DNA of 29,456 nt from contig CALDPW010000034.1 in the NCBI GenBank assembly GCA_937911885.1, forward strand, positions 1-29,456, read 5' to 3'. Position numbers and translations under genes: made by a program. The stretch comes from an uncultured Clostridia bacterium (GTDB lineage: Bacteria > Bacillota > Clostridia > Christensenellales > UBA1242). Shown here piece after piece: positions 14,005 to 23,200 of this stretch. The notes beneath the pieces were generated by a model. The model had not been told where the DNA came from, did not search any database, and was given only the letters and a program-made list of their open reading frames with translations. Every line of letters begins with the position of its first letter. Position 1 is the stretch's first letter.

Positions 14005-16053
14005 TTTGTTTTGAGTTAAATATTGTTTAACTGGTTGGCATGGTTCGCCTTGATAAAGCATAAACAAGTGATGTAACGAACGAGATGCACTAATATATAG
14101 GTTTTGATATTCAAAAGGTGAGTTGTAGTTTTGTTGACTAACATTAGGAACAATAACGCAATCAAATTCTAACCCCTTACTTTGAAACGATGGAACAATT
14201 ATTAATCCATTTGGTAATGTTACCGATTTTGCATTTATTGTTTCAATGTTTAGGTGTGGACTAATTAAATTAATGTAATGATCACATTCTTGTTGATCTT
14301 TTGTTATTATTGCAATGTTTTTGTATTTTTTATCTTCAACTTGATTTAATAAATATTTTAATTTATCAATAAAGTCGGTTTCATTTTCGGTTTTTAAAAT
14401 TATTGGAGTATTGCCACCTTTTCTAACCATATCTACATCGGTTCGATTTCCAATTAAGTTACACAACTTTCCAATTTCTTCACTGGTTCGGTAACAACGA
14501 TTAATTGTTAAATACATTGAGTTATCAAATAATTCGTGCAATTGTTCAATTGCTTTTTTGCTATCTTCTGGGCAAATGCTTTGGCCATAATCTCCCAAAA
14601 TTGTTTTTGAACAAGGATACAAAATGTTTAACACTCTAAATTGCATTGGGCTGTAATCTTGCATTTCGTCAACAACCAAATGTTCAACATGATTAAAGCT
14701 GTTTAATCCAACTAGGTAATTATCAATTAACATTAGTGGGAATGCATCTTCGTATTTTATTTTGCCTTTTTGAGTCTCAAATTTAAAGTCGTGTTCTTTT
14801 AAAAAGTCGGTATATAAAATGTGGTTAAGATTTTTTGGTGTTAAATATCTAATGTATCGGTCGCAGGCAGTTTTGGTTTTGCGTTCGTTATATTCAAAAT
14901 CCCACAAAGCACTTTTAACCATTAGTTGACCTTTAATTTTGTTTTTAATTTGCCATAGTGGAAGGTTTGCATATTGTTTAAATATTTCAATAATGCTTTC
15001 TTTTTCCATAACAAAGTTTTCTTTAACAAAATCGGTTAAGTATAAATACTTAAATATGTTATCTGTTAAAAACTTTTCGAGGTCATAAACAATTTGAATT
15101 GAGTTTTTGTAACTAATATCTGGTGTTATTTTTCTTAAATGCAACAAACGTTCATATTGTTCGGCTTTTGTTTCAACTTTTTGTTTTAGTTCGTAGTAGT
15201 AGTCGTTAATAATCCTGTCAAAGTTGATGCTTTTAATGTTTTCTTCACCCATTTCTGGTAACACGTTTGAAATATAATCTTCAAAAACTGTGTTAGGCGA
15301 AAGTATTTGTATGTTATGTGAATTTAAAATGTTGCGTTGCCTATAAAGTAAAAATGCTATTCGGTGTAATGCAATACTTGTTTTTCCACTTCCGGCAACC
15401 CCCTGAACAATAACATTTGTTCTGTAAGGTAATCTAATAATGTTGTTTTGTTCTTTTTGAATTGTTGCAACAACGTTTTTCATTTTTTCGCTTGTGTTTT
15501 TGCTAAGCGCTTGTTGCAAAATTTCATCATCAATTTTTAGTGAACTGTTAATTATGTATTGAAGTTTTCCACCTTCTACTTTTATTTGGTTTTTTGATAG
15601 CAGATCAACTTCGTTTGTTTGTTCTTCAACATCGTAGCTAGCTTTGCCAACTTCGTAATCATAAAACAAACTTGATACTGGTGCACGCCAATCTAATATA
15701 AATGGGGCAGGGGGATCGTTAAATCCTGTTAGACCAATATATAATTCTTCTTCTTTTCCGTTTTCTTTAATGCGTATTTTGCCGTAATATGGACTATCTA
15801 ACATTTTTTCCATATTTCTATGCATTCTAAACACAACCATATAATCATCAATCGTTTGATCAAAAATGGTTTTGTTCAAGGCTTTTTCAACGTCATCCAT
15901 CTCGGTAATGGAATCCCAGAATTCAGCCTGATTTTTAAGTCCTTTATCTTTGTAGTATTCTTTTTCTTCTTGCAAAATTTTTAATTTGTTCTGCACAGCA
16001 AGCAAGGTTTCATCTAGCACTTTTGTTTCGCGTTTTAATTCTTCGCTACTCAT
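14002..16053 (-). CDS. helD: RNA polymerase recycling motor ATPase HelD (UvrD-like superfamily 1)
   Basis: A 683-residue superfamily 1 ATPase. HelD removes stalled RNA polymerase from nucleic acid by inserting arms into its channels. The N-terminal 70 residues are a charged coiled coil (the secondary-channel arm in known HelD). Next comes the family-typical LYIGLTGFNDPPAPFILDWR with DWRAPVSSLFYDYEVG, then the P-loop GVAGSGKTSIALHR (about residues 218-231), a long divergent insert, Walker B DEMQDYSP (about 460), NRCYRTSEEIG, and the C-terminal SFQSKGLEFDCVIVPN and YISASRSLHHLFMLY motifs. I start at ATG 16053, preceded by GAGAGGTGGAT; an in-frame ATG at 16107 would add 18 residues but lies in the leader hairpin. 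It is somewhat shorter than B. subtilis HelD. Confidence 0.9.
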   Translation of the reverse strand: MSSEELKRETKVLDETLLAVQNKLKILQEEKEYYKDKGLKNQAEFWDSITEMDDVEKALNKTIFDQTIDDYMVVFRMHRNMEKMLDSPYYGKIRIKENGKEEELYIGLTGFNDPPAPFILDWRAPVSSLFYDYEVGKASYDVEEQTNEVDLLSKNQIKVEGGKLQYIINSSLKIDDEILQQALSKNTSEKMKNVVATIQKEQNNIIRLPYRTNVIVQGVAGSGKTSIALHRIAFLLYRQRNILNSHNIQILSPNTVFEDYISNVLPEMGEENIKSINFDRIINDYYYELKQKVETKAEQYERLLHLRKITPDISYKNSIQIVYDLEKFLTDNIFKYLYLTDFVKENFVMEKESIIEIFKQYANLPLWQIKNKIKGQLMVKSALWDFEYNERKTKTACDRYIRYLTPKNLNHILYTDFLKEHDFKFETQKGKIKYEDAFPLMLIDNYLVGLNSFNHVEHLVVDEMQDYSPMQFRVLNILYPCSKTILGDYGQSICPEDSKKAIEQLHELFDNSMYLTINRCYRTSEEIGKLCNLIGNRTDVDMVRKGGNTPIILKTENETDFIDKLKYLLNQVEDKKYKNIAIITKDQQECDHYINLISPHLNIETINAKSVTLPNGLIIVPSFQSKGLEFDCVIVPNVSQQNYNSPFEYQNLYISASRSLHHLFMLYQGEPCQPVKQYLTQNK

Positions 16054-16084
16054 ATCCACCTCTCTACTATTAAATTTTAGGACT

Positions 16085-16135
16085 AAAAAAAGTGCTAAAA
16101 ACCCCAAAATACCGATTTTTTGACATTTTTAGCAC
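16085..16135 (-). promoter_or_regulatory. Terminator-like hairpin in the helD leader (possible attenuator)
   Basis: On the minus strand, 10-bp arms GTGCTAAAAA and TTTTTAGCAC (16135-16126 with 16101-16092) enclose an inner CAAAA/TTTTG stem and are followed directly by seven T (16091-16085). It lies within the predicted 5' leader, between the promoter and the ribosome-binding site, so it could stop transcription before helD. Confidence 0.6.
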
Positions 16136-16151
16136 AAAAATTAGCGAAGTC

Positions 16152-16180
16152 AGTTTAACATACCATTATTAATATGTCAA
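16152..16180 (-). promoter_or_regulatory. Promoter of helD
   Basis: On the minus strand: a perfect TTGACA (16180-16175), a 17-bp spacer, then TAAACT (16157-16152). The start is predicted near 16145, giving a leader of about 92 nt. Confidence 0.75.
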
Positions 16181-16195
16181 CAAAAATTTTTAATG

Positions 16196-16254
16196 TTAAT
16201 TATATAATAATTAAAGAAAGTTGTAATTAATCATTACAAATTGTTAAAACAATT
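16196..16254. repeat. Cluster of three short inverted repeats between helD and pheS promoters
   Basis: TTAATTAT-ATA-ATAATTAA (16196-16214), TTGTAAT-TAATC-ATTACAA (16221-16239) and AATTGTT-AA-AACAATT (16239-16254) lie end to end between divergent promoters. They could be operators. AT-rich chance palindromes are the alternative. Confidence 0.4.
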
Positions 16255-16284
16255 AACATAAACAACTAATTTTGGTTTTTTGCA

Positions 16285-16313
16285 TTGACTTAACATTTGT
16301 TTAATGATATAAC
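16285..16313 (+). promoter_or_regulatory. Promoter of the pheST T-box transcript
   Basis: TTGACT (16285-16290), a 17-bp spacer, then TATAAC (16308-16313). The start is predicted near 16320. Confidence 0.75.
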
Positions 16314-16319
16314 AATAAG

Positions 16320-16569
16320 CAGTTGAATAAAAACTATGAAGATGTGTAAGTAGCACTTGCTTTTCATATAAGGAAGGTTGGTCGGCGACTGAGAGCCAAC
16401 TATGTTCAGAGCATTTTGTGAATTTCAGCATTGGAGTTGCTTTGCGAGAAACTAAGCATTGCCGGAAAACAACCGTAAAAATTATTAATGAGGTTTGGTT
16501 AAAAGCCAAATAAAATTAGGTGGTAACACGATAATTCGTCCTATGTATTGGGGCGAATTTTTTGTTTTT
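16320..16569 (+). promoter_or_regulatory. T-box riboswitch, phenylalanine specific, upstream of pheST
   Basis: The T-box sequence AGGTGGTAACACG (16518-16530) is followed by a terminator with arms AATTCGTCC (16533-16541) and GGGGCGAATT plus T-tract. The specifier is TTC in GAATTTCA (TTC = 16424-16426), coding phenylalanine and matching the genes it controls. The local context GAAT-codon-A is identical to that of the tyrS leader. UGGU in the T-box fits tRNA with A73. Confidence 0.93.
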
Positions 16570-16584
16570 TAAAAGGAGATAATC

Positions 16585-17616
16585 ATGAAAGAAAAACTAG
16601 AACAAATTAAAAAGGATTTTGACTTAGATTTGGCTTCGGTAAAAAGCTTTGAAGATCTTGAATCCCTAAAACTAAAATATATGGGTAAAAAAGGTTTAAT
16701 TAATCAAGTTATGCCAATGTTAAAAGATGTTCCAAACGAACAAAAACGTGAAATGGGAATGCTTGTTAACTCGGTTAAAACAGCAATTGAAACCAGCATT
16801 GATAGTGTTAATCAAAATTTGGAACAACAAAAGTTGGATAACGAACTTAACAATGCAAAGTTAATTGATATAACAATGCCAGTTGAAACAGGTGTTGGTT
16901 CGTTGCACCCAAGAACAATTTTGCAAAAGGAAATTGAAGAAGTGTTTGTTTCAATGGGATTTACTGTTGATATGGGTAACGAAATTGAAACCGAATTTAA
17001 CAACTTTGATGCTGTAAATGTTCCTTCAACACACCCAGCACGTGATATGCAAGATACATTTTGGTTAAGCAATGGTCAAGTATTAAAAACACACACATCT
17101 GCTGGTCAAAATCGTATTTTATCAAAATATAAAGGCACTTGCCGTGTAATTTTCCCGGGCAGATGTTTTAGAAACGAAGCCTTAGATGCTGGTCACGAAA
17201 ACACATTCTTTCAAATGGAAGGTGTTATTGTTGATAAAAATGTTAGCGTTGCAAACTTGATATATTTCATGAAAGAAATGCTTTCAAAAGTGTTCAAAAA
17301 AGAAGTAGAAGTTAGATTGCGTCCTGGTTATTTCCCATTTACCGAACCAAGTTTTGAAATGGATGTTAAATGTCCTTTCTGCGATGGCGTTGGTTGCAAA
17401 ACTTGTGGTGGCAGTGGTTGGATTGAACTTTGCCCATGTGGAATGATTCATCCTCGCGTGTTGGAAATGGCAGGAATTGATCCAAACGAATATTCGGGCT
17501 GCGCATTTGGTTTGGGATTTGATCGTTTGGTTATGATAAAATCAAACCTTAACGATATTAGAGTTTTGAATAGTGGAAATTTAAAAGTGTTAAAACCATT
17601 TAAGGTTAACATTTAA
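16585..17616 (+). CDS. pheS: Phenylalanyl-tRNA synthetase alpha subunit
   Basis: The 343-residue catalytic subunit of the alpha2-beta2 class II synthetase that charges tRNA-Phe. An N-terminal coiled-coil tRNA-binding arm (about residues 1-90) precedes the class II core. Visible motifs are the motif 1 region FNNFDAVNVPSTHPARDMQDTFW, quoted here only by its THPARDMQDTF core, motif 2 FPGRCFRNEALDAGHENTFF around residues 190-210, and motif 3 in GLGFDRLVMIK near the end. The cysteine-rich CPFCDGVGCKTCGGSGW segment is normal for bacterial PheS. A strong AAAAGGAG site precedes the ATG. It is followed 9 nt later by pheT, and both are under the Phe T-box. Confidence 0.97.
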   Translation: MKEKLEQIKKDFDLDLASVKSFEDLESLKLKYMGKKGLINQVMPMLKDVPNEQKREMGMLVNSVKTAIETSIDSVNQNLEQQKLDNELNNAKLIDITMPVETGVGSLHPRTILQKEIEEVFVSMGFTVDMGNEIETEFNNFDAVNVPSTHPARDMQDTFWLSNGQVLKTHTSAGQNRILSKYKGTCRVIFPGRCFRNEALDAGHENTFFQMEGVIVDKNVSVANLIYFMKEMLSKVFKKEVEVRLRPGYFPFTEPSFEMDVKCPFCDGVGCKTCGGSGWIELCPCGMIHPRVLEMAGIDPNEYSGCAFGLGFDRLVMIKSNLNDIRVLNSGNLKVLKPFKVNI

Positions 17617-17625
17617 GGAGAAATT

Positions 17626-20004
17626 ATGAGAGTTTCGATTAATTGGATTAAGGAATTTGTTGATTTAAGTGGAATTGAAGTTGATGAACTTGTAAAAAGA
17701 TTTAACTTATCAACAGCCGAAATTGAAGATGTTTATTATATGGGATCAAACACCAAAAATGTTGTTTTAGCCAAAATTTTGGAAGTTAATGATCACCCAG
17801 AAAGTAAAAAATTGCATATTTTAAAGGTTGACGATGGTTTGGAAGTTCCAACACAAGTTGTTTGTGGTGCTCCAAATGTTAGAGTTGGCATGATTACAGC
17901 TTTTGCAAGAGTTGGAAGTTTGGTTAATGGCACTCCTATTAACAAAGCAAAACTTGCTGGTGTTGAAAGTTTTGGTATGTGTTGTGGCGAAAGTGAACTT
18001 GGAATTGGCTCAGACGAGAGTGGAATTATTGAGTTTGATGAAATTGCACCAATGGGAACCGATATTAAAACACTTTTTGCAATTGATGATGTTATTTTAG
18101 AAATTGATAACAAAACCTTAACAAATCGTCCAGATTTGTGGGGACATTATGGTTTAGCAAGAGAATTTGCTGCTATTTTTGGTCGTGAATTAAAACCTTT
18201 GCAATTAGAAAACCTAGAACAATACAACAATCTTAAAAAACTTGATATTAAAGTAGAAAACAAAAACTGCTATCGATATTCGGGAATTACCGTAAAAAAT
18301 GTAACACAAAAACATAGCCCACTAAACATGAAAATTAAGTTGAATTATTGTGGTATGCGAGATATTAATTTGCTTGCTGATATGACAAACTATTTAATGT
18401 TGGAAGTTGGTCAACCAATGCATGCTTTTGATAATGCTATTGTTGAAGGAATTACTGTTACCGAACCACAACAAAACGTAAAAATGACAACACTTGAAGG
18501 CGAAGAACACGAAGTTAAGGCTGGTAGTGTGTTAATTTGTGATAACAAGCTAGAACCTGTTGCAATTGCTGGTGTTAAAGGTGGCTTAAAATCTGGAATT
18601 TCGGATGCTACAACATCACTATTGTTAGAATCGGCAACATTTGATCCTGTTGCAATTAGAAAAAGTGCAAAAGCTGTTGGTTTGGTTACCGATGCTAGTT
18701 TGCGTTACGAAAAATCGTTAGATCCCGAACTTACTGTAACAGCTATTGCAAGATTGATTTATGTGCTAAAACAAATTGATAAAAACATTGAGGTTAGCAG
18801 TGCATTAACCGATGTTTATAACTTTAAATATCCAAAACACACAATTTCCACAACTTACAAATTCTTAAACGATCGTAGTGGATTAGAACTACCAAAACAA
18901 CGTGTTAAAGCCATTTTAACAAGTTTAGGATTTGAATTTGCCGAGGACGAAAACAACGGATTTACCGTTAATGTTCCTTCGTGGCGTGGAACAAAAGATG
19001 TTTCGATTAAGGAAGATTTGGTGGAAGAAGTTTTAAGAATGTATGGTTATGATAACATTACTCCACTTCCATTAAGTTTTAATTTGGAACCTGTTATTCA
19101 ACAAAAAGAACAAGTGTTAGAATACAAAACAAAACGTTTACTTGCCGAAAAATATGGCATAAGCGAAGTTCATACATATTTGTGGAATTATGAAGATTTT
19201 AATAATGCGCATGGTATTAACGAAAACAGTGTTGTAACACTTATGGATACATCAAACAGTGGTCAATCTGGCATTAGAAATCGTTTGGCACCAAGCGTTA
19301 TTAAAGTGATGTTCGAAAACAGAAACAACTTTAACGATATTAAGATTTGTGAAATTGGCAGAGTTGCAAATGCTATTAAAAATAACATTGTTGAAGAACA
19401 AAATCATTTAGCAGTTGTTTTGGCAAGCACAACAAAAACCGATGCTGATTTATATTTTGAATTAAAAGCAATTGTTGAAAACTTGGCTGAATCGCTAGTT
19501 GAAACAAAAGTTGAATACATTATGGAGCAAACCGAAGAATATTTGCATCCAAAAAATTCGTGCGCACTTTATGTTAACAATCAAAAAATTGGTTGTATGG
19601 GCGTAATTAATCCACGAACAAATCAAAGTTTATCAGCTAAACACAAAATTTGTGTGTTAGAACTTGATTTTGGAAAATTTGTTAATGCTCCAGTTGTAAA
19701 ACAAGCCAGAAATGCTGTTTCAAAATTCCAAAGTGTTAGCCTAGACTTTAACTTTTTAGTTCCAGAAAACATGCCATATAAAGCCATTGAAGATATTATT
19801 AAAAACTTTAAATGCAACTTTATTATGGAACAAAAATTAAAAGATGTTTACGAAAATAAAGAAGTGTTAAAAGATAAAAAGAGTTTTACAATTAACTTTG
19901 TAATTACTCCTACCGATAAAACTTTAACAACAAAAGATATTGAAACATTTAGCGCAAGAATTATTGCCGAATTTAAGAAAAACGGTATTGAACTTAGAGC
20001 TTAA
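17626..20004 (+). CDS. pheT: Phenylalanyl-tRNA synthetase beta subunit
   Basis: The 792-residue structural and editing partner of PheS, of standard full length. Domain order as seen: an N-terminal segment MRVSINWIKEFVDLSG, an EMAP/OB tRNA-binding domain (about residues 40-150, with HPESKKLHILKVDDG and VVCGAPNVRVG), the B1/B3-B4 editing region (EIDNKTLTNRPDLWGHYGLA, QPMHAFD, and LESATFDPVAIRKSAKAVGL), a B5 domain, the inactive class II-like core, and a C-terminal FDX-ACB anticodon-binding domain (FQSVSLDFNFLVPENMPY). ATG 17626 follows AAGGAG. A terminator lies directly after its stop. Confidence 0.97.
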   Translation: MRVSINWIKEFVDLSGIEVDELVKRFNLSTAEIEDVYYMGSNTKNVVLAKILEVNDHPESKKLHILKVDDGLEVPTQVVCGAPNVRVGMITAFARVGSLVNGTPINKAKLAGVESFGMCCGESELGIGSDESGIIEFDEIAPMGTDIKTLFAIDDVILEIDNKTLTNRPDLWGHYGLAREFAAIFGRELKPLQLENLEQYNNLKKLDIKVENKNCYRYSGITVKNVTQKHSPLNMKIKLNYCGMRDINLLADMTNYLMLEVGQPMHAFDNAIVEGITVTEPQQNVKMTTLEGEEHEVKAGSVLICDNKLEPVAIAGVKGGLKSGISDATTSLLLESATFDPVAIRKSAKAVGLVTDASLRYEKSLDPELTVTAIARLIYVLKQIDKNIEVSSALTDVYNFKYPKHTISTTYKFLNDRSGLELPKQRVKAILTSLGFEFAEDENNGFTVNVPSWRGTKDVSIKEDLVEEVLRMYGYDNITPLPLSFNLEPVIQQKEQVLEYKTKRLLAEKYGISEVHTYLWNYEDFNNAHGINENSVVTLMDTSNSGQSGIRNRLAPSVIKVMFENRNNFNDIKICEIGRVANAIKNNIVEEQNHLAVVLASTTKTDADLYFELKAIVENLAESLVETKVEYIMEQTEEYLHPKNSCALYVNNQKIGCMGVINPRTNQSLSAKHKICVLELDFGKFVNAPVVKQARNAVSKFQSVSLDFNFLVPENMPYKAIEDIIKNFKCNFIMEQKLKDVYENKEVLKDKKSFTINFVITPTDKTLTTKDIETFSARIIAEFKKNGIELRA

Positions 20005-20033
20005 AATGGTGCACGCAAGTGCATCATTTTTTT
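20004..20033 (+). terminator. Intrinsic terminator of pheST
   Basis: Stem AATGGTGCAC (20005-20014) with GTGCATCATT (20019-20028), loop GCAA, one G-T wobble, then a T-tract. Confidence 0.85.
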
Positions 20034-20106
20034 GTTTTAATAATATTTTTGCGTTAACATTGTTGGTTAGTAGTTAAATTTTACAACATAAATAAATAAA
20101 AATTAG

Positions 20107-20149
20107 ACACAATATAAATATATATTTAATATAAATATTTATTTTGTGT
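20107..20149. repeat. 43-nt imperfect palindrome upstream of the giant lipoprotein
   Basis: Arms start ACACAATATAAATAT and end ATATTTATTTTGTGT; each 20-nt half matches the complement of the other except at about two positions. It lies 13 bp upstream of the -35 box at 20162 and could be an operator or a structured element. Confidence 0.45.
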
Positions 20150-20161
20150 TTATTTTTTGTT

Positions 20162-20189
20162 TTGCGATAGAACATTTTTTTGTTAAAAT
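20162..20189 (+). promoter_or_regulatory. Promoter of the giant lipoprotein gene
   Basis: TTGCGA (20162-20167), a 16-bp spacer ending in TGT, then TAAAAT (20184-20189), an extended -10 arrangement. AAGGAAG (20205-20211) is the ribosome-binding site for ATG 20220. Confidence 0.6.
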
Positions 20190-20219
20190 GGTGGTAGTTA
20201 CAAAAAGGAAGAATGGATT

Positions 20220-23200
20220 ATGAAAAAACATAAATCGTTACTTACATTAATAATTGGTATTATTTCCACAGCTATTTTAGCAGGCTGTGGTTGTTCTAAT
20301 AATGTTAACCCAACAAAAATTGTAGTTGACTGCGAGTCGACTTCTGTTATTGTTGGAAACACAGTGGATATTAATTATAGCATTTCGCCAGTTAATGCAA
20401 CCAAAACACAAGTTTCGGTTAGCGTTAACAAGCCGGATGTTGTATCGGTATCGGAAACAACACTAAACGGAATAAATGGTAAGGTTACCGTTACAGCATT
20501 AAAAGAAGATGCTGAGGGTGCACTTATTACATTTAGTATTGATGGCACAAACTTAATGACATCAACACAAGTAGTTGTTAAGCCTGTTCCTCAACAACTA
20601 GATGCTCCAAATAACATGTATACAAGTTTTATAACATCTAGTGAAGGAAACAAAATCAGATTCCGAGCTGTTCCAAATGCTGTATCATATCAACTTGATT
20701 TAAATGGAGCTGTTTATGATGTGGCTGATCCAAATCCAAATTCACCAAAGCTTGATAGAGATGTTTTCTTTGATTTAACAGCAGCCGAAGTTGATATTGT
20801 TCCAGATCAAGGAAACATTGTTAAAATTAAGGCTGTTGCCGATGGTGTTAATTATGTTGATGGTAATTTTGGTGAAGAATATAAATTTATTAAACTTTCA
20901 CCAGTAACAGGGCTAACACTTTCTGGTGGTAAATTAACATGGGATAACAATGTTAATGCCGATCGTTATGAACTTGAAATAAATGGAACCCAGAAAAGGG
21001 AATATACAACAACAAACTCATATGATCTTAAGATTACAACCGATGGTGCTTACACAATTAGAGTTAAGGCTTCACATAACATAACCGAAACTAATGCAGA
21101 TGGCTATTATGTATTTGCAGGAGAATATTCTGAACCATTTGTTGTTTACAAATTGGGACGTCCAAATGTTCAACTTGTAAACAATTATGCTGTTGGTGGT
21201 GTTATTGGTTATAGCCAAATCAAATGGCCAAAAATTGCAGGTGCTACTTCATATGCTGTTTCGGTTAGTCCAGCAAATGCTCTTGGCGAAACCGATTTTG
21301 AGGTTTTAGCATCCGATGATCCTTCAATTGTTTTGGATGAAAATTATCTAACAGGTGTTAAATACACATTCACAGTTACTCCTGTTGGTGACGAAACAAA
21401 TTCGCTTGATCCAAAATCTAACACAGTTTCGGCTACAAAAACCGAAGGTGTTAGCAACTTTAATATTTCAAACAACAAATTAACATTTGATGGCGTTGCT
21501 CAAAGCGGCGGATACGAATTGTTGTTAAGTGGCAACTCTATTGCTAGAGGGGTTACAAGCAACCAAACCGAATTTGACATTGCCGAAATGTTTAATATAA
21601 AAGGAACATATAGTTTAAGTGTTAGAACTCTTGGCGTTATTACAAATGTTTTATCACTTGCAAACAGTGAACCAGTTGATTCACAAATAACAATTACAAA
21701 ATTAGGTAATCCAGTTGTAACATCGGTTTCAAATACAGGATTGGTTACCTTTAATGCTGAACAAGGCGCACAATCATATCAAATATATTTGGATGATGTT
21801 TATCTTGAAACCATAACAACCACCACATATCAACTTGATTATCAAGCAATTGATATTGGGGCGCACACAGTTAAGGTTCAAGCTGTTGGAAACGGCACTG
21901 GTATTATTTCGAGTGGTGTTGAAAATGCTATTAACTATGAATTTACAAAACTTGAACAAGTTGAAACAGTTGTTGTTAACAACGATACCATTTCGTTTAC
22001 AAATGTTGAAAATGCACTAAGTTACTCCATTAAAATTAATGATGGAGCCGCAGTGTTGGTTGCAGCAACTGATGAAACAATAACATACAAAATTACCGAA
22101 AATGTTATTGATGGGTTAAATTACATTTCTGTTACAACTGTTGGTGATAACATTGTTAACACATCTTCAAACGCTAAGGTGTTTGAATTTACCCGTTTAG
22201 ATAAACCAAACAATATGCGCATTGAAAATGGCGTTTTAAAATGGTCGGTTAGTGACGATGCTTACTACATGGTTTATGTAGGCGATGATGAAGATGGTGT
22301 AAGAGTTGAATCGGGAATTTATTCAAGCATTACAGTTACACAAACAGATTTGTTAGTTAAAGTAAAAGCTTGTTACAAACATAGTGGATATTTAAGCAGT
22401 GATTATCAAACCATTACTGTTAACAAACTTGCAAAAGTTGATCTTTCAACAATTAAAGTTATGCCAAAAGGCGAAGATAACTTAAATCCAAATTACAAGC
22501 TAACATGGCAAGCTGTGCCAAATGCAACAGGTTATAATATTATTGTTGCAGATACTTTACAAAATGACATTCAAACCGAATATTTAGGAATTACAGCGTT
22601 AAGTTTAGATATTCCTAACGAATATGTAAGCGATACATACACAATAAAAATTACTGCACTTGGTAATTCAACAACCAGTGGCATTGGTTACTTAAACTCC
22701 GAAGTAGAAACTTTTGTGTTTAACAAACTAGCAGCTCCAACAGGAGTTAGAATTAATGCTGGCAAATTGATTTGGTCATATTCAAAAAATCCAAAACCAG
22801 CTAGCTACACAATTGGTATTACCTATGCAGAACAAGCAGAAGTTTTTGTTACAACAACTGCTAATGGAATATATGATTTAAGTTCTTACGGAACCGAATC
22901 AATTAAAGTTAGAGTTAGAGCAAATGGTAACAACGAAACATTGGTTACCGGTGAATATAGCCAAGTTGTTGAAGTTTCAAAATTAACAGCTGTAACTGGT
23001 TTTGCTGTTACAAATGGTGTTATAACATTTGATAAACACGCAGTTGCTGGTGTTACTTACAATGTTTATGTTAACGATACTTTAAGCGAAAGTGCTGTGT
23101 TTACTTATGGTGAACAAAGCGTTACGGTTTATTTACCAGAACTTGTGGCTGCTGCTCAATATAACATTACTGTTGAAGCAGTGTTGCAAGGAATGATTAC

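Noticed and set aside
16054..16107. Upstream ATG (16107) extending helD by 18 hydrophobic residues
   Set aside because: It falls in the leader hairpin, has no ribosome-binding site, and ATG 16053 has a strong one; relatives of HelD start with the charged coiled coil.
16234..16509. Minus-strand open frame of 91 codons upstream of pheS
   Set aside because: It lies antisense to the Phe T-box leader, whose structure and motifs explain the sequence.
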